This document shows positions 1 through 5,259 of a stretch of DNA of 5,577 nt, in pieces. The notes below the pieces were generated by a model, which made no database searches, was not told the DNA's origin, and saw only the letters and a list, made by a program, of their open reading frames with translations. Each line of letters opens with the position of its first letter. The stretch's first letter is position 1. The position numbers were made by a program, and so were the translations under genes. The DNA comes from Pseudomonadota bacterium (GTDB taxonomy: Bacteria > Pseudomonadota > Alphaproteobacteria > Ferrovibrionales > Ferrovibrionaceae): assembly GCA_023434425.1 (NCBI GenBank), contig JAEYSS010000228.1, forward strand, positions 1 to 5,577, in the 5' to 3' direction.

Positions 1-250
1 CGTGCGGGCGAAGAACATGCATCCGACCGGGCATACCCGGCTGCCGCGCTATGTGCGCGGCCATGTCGGGACCGTCGAGCTGCTGCATGGCGTGCATGTC
101 TTCCCCGACAGCAATGCGAAGGGCGAGGGCGAGCAGCCGCAATGGCTTTACACCGTACGTTTCGAGGGCCGTGAACTCTGGGGTCCGGAGGCCGATTCGA
201 CGCTGTCAGTTTCGGTCGATGCCTGGGACCGCTATCTGGATCCGGCATGA
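1..250 (+). CDS. nthB: Nitrile hydratase beta subunit, C-terminal part (5' end outside window)
   Basis: Nitrile hydratase hydrates nitriles to amides in the cytoplasm as an alpha/beta heterodimer with a non-corrin cobalt or non-heme iron centre. Only the last 82 or so residues are visible; the reading frame is open at the left edge, so the GTG at base 2 need not be a start. What is seen matches the family's SH3-like C-terminal domain: GHTRLPRYVRG (residues 10-20 of the visible part), VHVFPD, LYTVRFEGRELWG, and the ending WDRYLDPA. By recalled alignment, Arg13 (HTRLP) corresponds to the beta-Arg141 of Rhodococcus nitrile hydratase, which contacts the oxidised cysteine ligands of the metal. The stop codon overlaps the next gene's start (ATGA), indicating translational coupling with the accessory gene. 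The alpha subunit, which would show the metal type, lies outside the window. Family assignment is firm. Confidence 0.95.
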   Translation, partial: VRAKNMHPTGHTRLPRYVRGHVGTVELLHGVHVFPDSNAKGEGEQPQWLYTVRFEGRELWGPEADSTLSVSVDAWDRYLDPA

Positions 251-594
251 CGTCGCTCCCAAATATCTTGCCCGACCTGCCCTGCGATGAGGCTGCCGCG
301 CCGGTCTTCCGCGCGCCCTGGGAAGCGCAGGCCTTCGCCATGGCGGTCAGCCTGCACCAGAAGGGCCTGTTCACCTGGACCGAATGGGCGGCTGTTCTGA
401 CGGCCGAGATCAAGGCGGCGCAGGCTGCCGGCGATCCCGATACCGGCGCGACCTACTATCATCACTGGCTGCGCGCACTGGAGCGTCTGGCCATCGAGAA
501 GGGTGCTGCCACGCCGGCGGCTCTGCAGGACAAAGCCGCAGCCTGGGACCGCGCCGCCCGCGCCACGCCACACGGCCAGCCGATCACGCTGTAG
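247..594 (+). CDS. Nitrile hydratase accessory protein (P14K/NhlE-type activator)
   Basis: This 115-residue protein belongs to the small nitrile hydratase accessory family, which resembles the N-terminal part of the beta subunit. In studied cobalt enzymes (P14K, NhlE) the homologue carries the alpha subunit, helps insert and oxidise the metal site, and exchanges the alpha subunit into the apo-enzyme (self-subunit swapping). Family hallmarks are visible in order: PWEAQAFAMAV (24-34), GLFTWTEWA (40-48), TYYHHWLRALERL (69-81) and the C-terminal TPHGQPITL (107-115). Length is normal for the family. The ATG overlaps the beta-subunit stop as ATGA, so the two are almost certainly co-translated. Its presence favours a cobalt-type enzyme (inference), since iron-type clusters usually use a larger GTPase-type activator instead. 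The gene ends 19 nt before the converging M48 gene, with no clear terminator between them. Confidence 0.93.
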   Translation: MTSLPNILPDLPCDEAAAPVFRAPWEAQAFAMAVSLHQKGLFTWTEWAAVLTAEIKAAQAAGDPDTGATYYHHWLRALERLAIEKGAATPAALQDKAAAWDRAARATPHGQPITL

Positions 595-613
595 TTGACC
601 GGAACGACATGGC

Positions 614-1648
614 CTACCGCGTCAGGCTGGCGAAGACGCGGCTGCCATGCTGCAGGCGATCCTGCAGCTTCGGGTGGCTCAGATTGCCGGGCTGGGCTTC
701 GGGCATCGTATTCAGGAAGGCGTTGAAGGCCTTGTGTGCTTCGTTGCGGTCGAGCCCGGCCAGCAGACGGATGGCGCAGGCATCGGCCTGCTTTTCCTGA
801 TCAGGCGAATAGCTCTCGTGCAGTTTCTTCATGTAGCCAACGGCACCCAGCACCATTTCGGGGTTCGGGCCGGTCGTCTTGAACAGGTTGCTCAGTGCAG
901 AGACGGTGTCCACGGTATCGACGATCCGGTTTTGGATTTCCCGAGTCTCGTGCCGCCGCAGGACATGCGCAATCTCATGGCTCAGCGTGAACAGCGCGGC
1001 CTGCTCCTTCTCTGCCTTGTCCTTGCCTTTGTCGCGCTTGGTCGGCAGCGTGCCGCGTTCGATGTAAAGATAACCGCCGGGAAGTGCCTTGGCATTGCGG
1101 CCGGAAGAGTCGATCACGTGCAGCCGGAACTCATAGGGGTGGGCGGGGATGGCGGTCAGCACCTTTTCCAGCAGGCGGTCGGCCGAGGCATAATATTCGC
1201 GATCCAGGGCCTTTCGGCTGTCGCGGGAAATCAGAGGCGTCTCTTCGGCATGGAGGTTGTCGCCCAGTTGGCGTTCCAGGCTCATTGGCAGCCAGTTCAT
1301 GTTGCGGGCGGCCAGCTTGGCAGCCTTCACCATGTCGCCAGTGCCAGGCCTGCCGCCGCTGGCGATGGAACCGAGAAATCCCGTGAGTCCCGTTGTGGCA
1401 CTGGCCTGCAGAATTTTGCTGAAATTGTCGGTCAGTTCAAAACTGTCGACCAGGCCGGCCTCGCAGGCAATGTCATGCACGCCATGTTCGCGTGAGAGGT
1501 CGACCGGGTTGCTGGCGCCCTGCTGAGAGTCTGTCGACGGCTGCCCGGTCAGTGACGAAAACAGGTTATTTAGCGGCGCCAGTGGCGATTGCGCCATCGC
1601 AGCTATGGGCAGGAACAGAACCGCAAGCAGGATGATCAGGATCTGCAT
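614..1648 (-). CDS. Exported M48-family zinc metalloprotease
   Basis: A 344-residue predicted secreted or periplasmic peptidase. Residues 1-19 form a hydrophobic signal peptide with a likely cleavage after AMA (Ala19/Gln20); unusually, it has no Lys or Arg before the hydrophobic core. The M48 core is clear: NAKALPGGYLYIERG (185-199), matching the conserved strand before the active site; the zinc motif HEIAH (224-228) followed by RRHE; the third-ligand motif E285-K-Q-A-D289; and a downstream SHP (324-326) typical of the family. A lysine-rich insertion (about 204-214) precedes the zinc helix. There are no transmembrane helices beyond the signal, unlike HtpX, so it is closer to BepA/LoiP-like periplasmic M48 proteins, but no TPR repeats are seen. 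The ATG has an AGGAG at 1655-1659, and an in-frame stop four codons upstream excludes an earlier ATG. It is the last gene of the CHASE2 operon. Its substrate is unknown; envelope protein quality control is the family precedent. Confidence 0.9.
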   Translation of the reverse strand: MQILIILLAVLFLPIAAMAQSPLAPLNNLFSSLTGQPSTDSQQGASNPVDLSREHGVHDIACEAGLVDSFELTDNFSKILQASATTGLTGFLGSIASGGRPGTGDMVKAAKLAARNMNWLPMSLERQLGDNLHAEETPLISRDSRKALDREYYASADRLLEKVLTAIPAHPYEFRLHVIDSSGRNAKALPGGYLYIERGTLPTKRDKGKDKAEKEQAALFTLSHEIAHVLRRHETREIQNRIVDTVDTVSALSNLFKTTGPNPEMVLGAVGYMKKLHESYSPDQEKQADACAIRLLAGLDRNEAHKAFNAFLNTMPEAQPGNLSHPKLQDRLQHGSRVFASLTR

Positions 1649-1654
1649 GATGCG

Positions 1655-1659
1655 CTCCT
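1655..1659 (-). promoter_or_regulatory. Ribosome binding site of the M48 gene, overlapping the upstream stop codon
   Basis: AGGAG on the minus strand lies 6 nt before the M48 ATG and shares two bases with the TAG stop (1658-1660) of the preceding gene. This arrangement implies that ribosomes ending translation of the upstream gene uncover or re-use this site, coupling synthesis of the exported protein and the protease. Confidence 0.8.
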
Positions 1660-2452
1660 ATTGGGTCTGAGTGAAGGGTGCGATGACGCGGATGGCGTCA
1701 AAGGTGAAGTTGTGGTCGGACAGGGCCGCGGCCTCGGCGAGCGCCTGCGCGGTACGATTTCCGCCAAGATCCGGGGCAGTGCGGATAGCTTTGAGCTGGT
1801 CGCGAAGTTCGGGTTCGCTGTCGAGGGCGACGAAGGTGAAGCTGCCGCTGTAACGCCGCCCACCGACCACGGCCTGCCAGTCATATTTGGTACCGGGCGT
1901 GATCAGGGGTGCCGCCAGCCTGACATAGCCGCCCTGGATTGGCAGTATGGCCTGCCTGCGCTGCGCGCGGCTTTCGATGCGGAATTCGGATACCAGTCCC
2001 TGCTTGCCGAAATGCATCGGGATCAGCAAATCGCCCCGAGGAACGAGGATGTACTCATAGGGCAGGCCGGGGAGAACATCCTGGTCGTGCGCGCGTTTGC
2101 CGCCCCTGACCTTCTGCGGCTCCCCGAGTGCCTGTTCCGCCAGTTGGCGTAACCCTTTGAACAGTCCTGAAGTGGCCTTGCCTGTGCCGCGATAAACTTC
2201 ACCGGCGCGCACAGTGATGCAGCGCGGACCATTCGGGGTTTCCTGCATCACGCAGATCGCGCCCAGTTCCACGGCGACCATGCCGCAATCCGGGGCGAAA
2301 TGCGGGCGATCGGAGGTCAGGTCGATCTTCTGGCCATTGACCGTCACACTGCTGTTGACCGCACTGCTGATGATGCAGGCTTCAGCCCATGCCATGCGCG
2401 GAATCAAAGCGAGGCCGGTCACAAGGATCGTGACATAGAAAGTCTGTTTCAT
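1658..2452 (-). CDS. Exported protein of unknown function, middle gene of CHASE2/M48 operon
   Basis: I do not recognise the family. From the ATG at 2452 the product has 264 residues. It starts with a standard Sec signal (MKQ, hydrophobic core, cleavage probably after AWA, residue 23). The mature part has four cysteines (26, 56, 67, 78), all in the first third, which could form two periplasmic disulfides. The segment at about 35-85 (SVTVNGQKIDL, MVAVELGAICV, CITVRAGE) reads as a short beta-rich domain faintly like FecR-type folds. Residues 130-210 are again beta-rich, with an Ig/fibronectin-like pattern (LLIPMHF, YVRLAAPLITPGTKYDWQAVV, YSGSFTFVAL). The C-terminus (211-250) is probably helical. 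An alternative ATG at 2470 adds six residues and overlaps the CHASE2 stop as TGATG, but it lacks a Shine-Dalgarno, whereas the 2452 start has GGGAG at 7 nt spacing. It lies between a membrane sensor and an exported protease, so a periplasmic partner or ligand-binding role is conceivable, but this is inference only. Confidence 0.8.
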   Translation of the reverse strand: MKQTFYVTILVTGLALIPRMAWAEACIISSAVNSSVTVNGQKIDLTSDRPHFAPDCGMVAVELGAICVMQETPNGPRCITVRAGEVYRGTGKATSGLFKGLRQLAEQALGEPQKVRGGKRAHDQDVLPGLPYEYILVPRGDLLIPMHFGKQGLVSEFRIESRAQRRQAILPIQGGYVRLAAPLITPGTKYDWQAVVGGRRYSGSFTFVALDSEPELRDQLKAIRTAPDLGGNRTAQALAEAAALSDHNFTFDAIRVIAPFTQTQ

Positions 2453-2459
2453 GCCCTGT

Positions 2460-2464
2460 CTCCC
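2460..2464 (-). promoter_or_regulatory. Ribosome binding site that decides the start of the exported protein
   Basis: GGGAG on the minus strand stands 7 nt before the ATG at 2452. No comparable purine-rich site precedes the alternative ATG at 2470, which would lie upstream of this GGGAG. This is the reason for choosing the shorter product, whose MKQ beginning also gives the more usual signal peptide. Confidence 0.6.
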
Positions 2465-2469
2465 ACGCA

Positions 2470-4014
2470 TCAGAAACCGAATGCCACGGCTGCGAGGCCG
2501 TACAGAATGAAACCCGCGACCGCCAAGGTGCGGATCGACCAGACCACGCTGCCCAACACGGCTAAGCTGGTTCGCAACGGCCCCGGCTGTTGTGCATCCG
2601 TGGGGCTATTTTTTGCGTCTTCTGAAGCGCTGCTCTCAATGATCTTCTCGACGAACATGCCGAAGATGATGCCGGCCGGATTCAGCCACTGCCCGGCTTC
2701 CAGCCGGCCCATCGCGAAGATGAACACCCATACGATACTGGCAATGAACAGAAGCCAGGCGAGTCCTAGGAACAGCATGGCTTTTCCGTAAGGAAACCAG
2801 AAACCGCGCGTTGGAAACGATATCAGTGCCGCTGATTTAATACGGCCTGCCGCAATGCGACGTGATGTGTGATAGCGGGCAAGAAGCCATCCGAAGACCA
2901 GACCGGTGACGACACCGGATACCAGATCGATTGTGAATCCGAATAGCCTGGTATCTCCGAGTGGCTTGATCAGACTGTCGAAGATCGCGGCATGGACGAT
3001 GACACCATCCACATTCTGGGCGATCGCGGTGCCATGTTTGTCGTCGTTGCCCCAACCACCCCCGATGAACACCACTTGTTCGCGTGGATTGTCGAAGGAC
3101 AGGCGTGACGACAGATTCAGGTCTGGAACGCTTACAATGAAGCGCGGCAGGCCGTGTGGAATGCCGACGTCCCAGCCGGCCACATGCAGCGTGCGGGTGT
3201 TAATCGGTGATTCCGCATCATCCTCGGCCGAGGCGGGGATCTGAGGCGGCGTAAGACCTTTCAACAGCCAGTAGGTTACGACGCCGAGATTCGGAAATTC
3301 CGGATTGAACAGGATGGCGCGGCCGTGATGGCGGTGCAGTTCCGCCTTTGCGAAATACACGCAGGGTTCCAATGCCTTCATTTCGGACTGCCAGCTTTCG
3401 ATGGCAGTCCGCGTTTCCGGTCGGCTGGCGCGGAAGGGTTCGATCAAAGCGAAACGGATGGCGCTGCTGCAGTCCATCGCCTGGCGTGTTGCCGCCAGTT
3501 TGAGGCAGTCGGCCGAGGTATGCTGTTCTAGGTCCGGGCGGGCAGCATGGCAGATGGCGTTGTACAGGGGGCGCGCACGCGCGGCTTCCGCAGTGCTGCT
3601 AGGTGCCAGATCGAGGTCGATGGCAATGACGGCCGGTTTTTGGTCCAGTACCGGTGCCAGGAGGCGAAGTATCTGGCCGCGATCCAGCGGCGAGGTCCGG
3701 TCGAAATTCGTCTCGTAGCTGTCGTCGTCGACGATGAGAATGCGCGGCAGTTCGCGAAGCTGCTGTTCCTCAAACAAACCGGGCGGGGGGCCGGTGATGG
3801 TGTTCAGGAAAGCGGCGGTGCGGGTTTCCAACCAACCCAACAGACCCAGCGCGGCAATCATTTCGATTGCTCCGCCCAGAATCAAGGTTGAAACCAATGT
3901 GCGGAAAACGGCCACGCATAAGCTGCCGTCGCTGCACCATCTATTGGTGCCGACTTTTCCCACTTGTCCCCCAACTGCCGGTGTTTCCAGCTGGCATCCC
4001 GCCAACCAGATCAC
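2470..4014 (-). CDS. CHASE2-domain membrane protein without a recognisable output domain
   Basis: A 514-residue predicted inner-membrane protein. After a 33-residue tail comes a hydrophobic helix (about 38-61), then a large extracytoplasmic region (about 70-355) with CHASE2 hallmarks: RILIVDDDSY (91-100), PAVIAIDLDL (127-136), VVFIGGGWGNDDKHGT (314-329) and GVIVHAAIFDSLI (337-349). Then come helices at about 358-379 and 411-434, a shorter hydrophobic stretch (444-459), a polar linker rich in Ser, Asp and Pro (460-480), and a last helix at 496-514. CHASE2 normally senses unknown extracellular signals and drives a cyclase, kinase or similar cytoplasmic domain. None is present here, and the protein ends right after a membrane helix. 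The start is a GTG preceded by AAGGTGAGG (4017-4025); an internal GTG at 3915 (residue 34), just before the first helix, is an alternative. Six cysteines lie in the extracytoplasmic part or tail. It is the first gene of the three-gene operon and its TGA touches the next reading frame. Confidence 0.85.
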   Translation of the reverse strand: MIWLAGCQLETPAVGGQVGKVGTNRWCSDGSLCVAVFRTLVSTLILGGAIEMIAALGLLGWLETRTAAFLNTITGPPPGLFEEQQLRELPRILIVDDDSYETNFDRTSPLDRGQILRLLAPVLDQKPAVIAIDLDLAPSSTAEAARARPLYNAICHAARPDLEQHTSADCLKLAATRQAMDCSSAIRFALIEPFRASRPETRTAIESWQSEMKALEPCVYFAKAELHRHHGRAILFNPEFPNLGVVTYWLLKGLTPPQIPASAEDDAESPINTRTLHVAGWDVGIPHGLPRFIVSVPDLNLSSRLSFDNPREQVVFIGGGWGNDDKHGTAIAQNVDGVIVHAAIFDSLIKPLGDTRLFGFTIDLVSGVVTGLVFGWLLARYHTSRRIAAGRIKSAALISFPTRGFWFPYGKAMLFLGLAWLLFIASIVWVFIFAMGRLEAGQWLNPAGIIFGMFVEKIIESSASEDAKNSPTDAQQPGPLRTSLAVLGSVVWSIRTLAVAGFILYGLAAVAFGF

Positions 4015-4016
4015 AA

Positions 4017-4025
4017 CCTCACCTT
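4017..4025 (-). promoter_or_regulatory. Ribosome binding site of the CHASE2 gene (GTG start)
   Basis: AAGGTGAGG on the minus strand ends 2 nt before the GTG at 4014, with the AAGGTG core 5 nt away. The match supports use of this GTG. The internal GTG at 3915 has only a poor purine tract (GACGG) before it. Confidence 0.55.
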
Positions 4026-4032
4026 GGAAGAA

Positions 4033-4062
4033 ATACTACCTTTGGAATATAATATTAATCAA
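4033..4062 (-). promoter_or_regulatory. Candidate sigma70-type promoter of the CHASE2/exported protein/M48 operon
   Basis: On the minus strand, TTGATT (4057-4062) and TAGTAT (4033-4038) are separated by 18 nt, each matching 4 of 6 consensus bases. The surrounding 30 bases (4031-4060) contain only 6 G or C, in sharp contrast to the GC-rich neighbourhood. Transcription would start near 4026, leaving a leader of only about 12 nt that begins at the Shine-Dalgarno. A second possible -10, TATATT (4046-4051, 5 of 6), has no convincing -35. A small inverted repeat, AATAT/ATATT (4046-4056), lies in the spacer and could be an operator or just AT richness. Confidence 0.45.
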
Positions 4063-4067
4063 GCGGG

Positions 4068-4105
4068 CGCTTTCTGGGTGTAGATCAGCGAAGCCAGCTA
4101 AAGCG
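4068..4105 (-). terminator. Imperfect hairpin after the dehydrogenase gene, possible terminator
   Basis: On the minus strand CGCTTT-AG-CTGG pairs with CCAG-AAAGCG around a 16-nt loop, giving a 10-bp stem with a two-base bulge. It begins 26 nt after the dehydrogenase stop codon. No T-run follows directly; CCCGCTTGATTAATATTATA comes next, so it is not a textbook intrinsic terminator. Its position between two same-strand units, just before a candidate promoter, is what makes it worth listing. Confidence 0.35.
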
Positions 4106-4131
4106 GGGCGATGACGCGGCGCAAGGTTGGA

Positions 4132-5184
4132 TTAGACCCCCTTCGGCAGTGCCACGCCGAGTTTCTCGGCCCAGGGCCGCAGGCTCGGCATGATCTCCGG
4201 ATGCAGTGCGACGCCTTCGGCCTGCCGCTGCGCCCGCAGTTTCAGGCCGCGTTCGCCCGGCATGCGCACCGGCGGATTGCCGGGTTTGACCGGTGCGGTG
4301 CGGCAGGCCTCGGCGAGCCATTCGGTTTCTCTTGTGAAAGCATCGATGCCGCCGAAGGCGGCCGGATCGATCACCTGGACGAAGACGCGCGCGCCCCATT
4401 GCTTCGAGCCCACCGCGCGGCCCGAACCGGCCAGGCCCGAGGTCAGCATCTCGACCAGCAGGCCGAGCGCAAAACCCTTGTGGCCAAGATCCATGCCGCC
4501 GAGCGGCAGCACCGCGCCGGGTGGCGTTGTCGTGAAGCTGGCGGGGTCGTTGGTGGCATTGCCCTCATTGTCGACCAGCCAAGGGCCGCCGAGTTTACCG
4601 CCCGTGCGGTTGAGCCGCGCCACCATGCCGTTCGTGGTGGTCGAGGCGCTGATATCGAAGATCACCGGCGTGGTCTCGGTAGGCCAGCCGCCGGCGATCG
4701 GATTGGGCGTGTAGCGGCCAGCAATCGCACCGAACGGCGCGACCGAGCCGCTATGCGGATCGGAACTGGCGATCAGCAGCGCCATGCCGCGCTCGATCAC
4801 GCGCAGCGGATAGGCGGCAAGGCAGGCGATGTGATGCGAATGATTGATCACCACTGTGCCGGTGCCATAGGCCTTCGCACGGGTAATGGCATTCTCGATG
4901 GCTTTCAGCACCAGCCATGGGCCGGGCAGGTAGTGGCCATTCCAGGTCAGCACTGCGGGCCGCTCGGCGATCACCGTCGGTTCGCCATCCTTGGCCATGC
5001 GGCCGGCTTCCAGTTCGGCCAGGTAAGGCCCCAATAACTGCAGGCCATGCGTGCTGTGTCCCATCAGGTCGCCTTCGACCAGGATGGCGGCGGTGGCGCG
5101 GGCCTTTTCAACATCCAGTCCGCCCTTGCGCAGCAGATCGATGGCGAAGGTGACAAGATCGGTGGCGGCAAAGCGTTCGGTCAT
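4132..5184 (-). CDS. Malate/L-lactate dehydrogenase family (Ldh_2) NAD(P)-dependent oxidoreductase
   Basis: A 350-residue cytoplasmic enzyme of the type-2 malate/lactate dehydrogenase family, which also includes ureidoglycolate, 2,3-diketo-L-gulonate and delta-1-piperideine-2-carboxylate reductases. Members transfer hydride between NAD(P)H and 2-oxo or imino acids using a fold unrelated to classical Rossmann dehydrogenases. Visible hallmarks: GHSTHGLQLLGPYL (42-55) with the conserved His of the (S/T)HG motif, NHSHHIACLAAYP (114-126), VAPFGA (148-153), TPNPIAGGWP (159-168) in the cofactor/substrate region, FDISAS (176-181), and LGHKGFALGLLVEMLTSGLAG (233-253). Length is normal and no domain is missing. 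The exact substrate cannot be read from sequence. The Shine-Dalgarno is weak (GGA about 7 nt before the ATG). It lies downstream of a CoxM-type gene on the same strand, separated by a 75-nt gap holding a strong palindrome, so co-transcription is uncertain. Confidence 0.92.
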   Translation of the reverse strand: MTERFAATDLVTFAIDLLRKGGLDVEKARATAAILVEGDLMGHSTHGLQLLGPYLAELEAGRMAKDGEPTVIAERPAVLTWNGHYLPGPWLVLKAIENAITRAKAYGTGTVVINHSHHIACLAAYPLRVIERGMALLIASSDPHSGSVAPFGAIAGRYTPNPIAGGWPTETTPVIFDISASTTTNGMVARLNRTGGKLGGPWLVDNEGNATNDPASFTTTPPGAVLPLGGMDLGHKGFALGLLVEMLTSGLAGSGRAVGSKQWGARVFVQVIDPAAFGGIDAFTRETEWLAEACRTAPVKPGNPPVRMPGERGLKLRAQRQAEGVALHPEIMPSLRPWAEKLGVALPKGV

Positions 5185-5204
5185 GGTCTGTCCATGCAGC
5201 AGGA

Positions 5205-5244
5205 ATCGAAACGGCGCGCCATACTAGTCAGGCGCGCCGTCGAT
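5205..5244 (-). terminator. Strong palindromic hairpin after the CoxM-type gene, probable terminator
   Basis: ACGGCGCGCC (5211-5220) and GGCGCGCCGT (5231-5240) form a perfect 10-bp GC-rich stem around a 10-nt loop. A further 4 bp (5205-5208 with 5241-5244) can pair after a two-base bulge. On the minus strand the main stem starts 19 nt after the CoxM-type stop and is followed by TTTCGATTCC, a weak T-tract. Placement and stability suit a terminator or attenuator between this gene and the dehydrogenase. The loop itself contains the palindrome ACTAGT. Confidence 0.6.
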
Positions 5245-5259
5245 GAGAAATGTAAGGTC

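Noticed and set aside
573..616. Terminator between the convergent nitrile hydratase accessory and M48 genes
   Set aside because: The only inverted repeat seen (CGGC at 573-576 with GCCG at 579-582) has a 2-nt loop, lies inside the coding region and lacks a T-run.
647..1495. Long + strand open frame (282 codons) opposite the M48 gene
   Set aside because: The minus frame has a signal peptide, HEIAH and other M48 motifs. The + frame has no domain pattern and is a by-product of GC-rich codon use.
1646..1660. Possible stop-codon read-through fusing the exported protein to the M48 protease, since both are in the same frame with CAA TAG between
   Set aside because: A good Shine-Dalgarno overlaps the stop and a signal peptide follows the ATG, so ordinary re-initiation explains the layout. 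The context after TAG (GAG) is not a known read-through signal.
1589..2152. + strand open frame (187 codons) opposite the exported protein gene and the start of the M48 gene
   Set aside because: It spans the junction of two well-supported minus-strand genes, carries no recognisable motif, and begins inside the M48 signal peptide region.
4061..4072. Small hairpin AAGC-GGGC-GCTT near the promoter
   Set aside because: The stem is only 4 bp and it competes with the longer inverted repeat at 4068-4105.
4111..5037. + strand open frame (308 codons) opposite the dehydrogenase gene
   Set aside because: Its product is rich in Arg, His and Gly, typical of antisense translation of GC-rich genes, and the minus frame is a clear Ldh_2 family enzyme.
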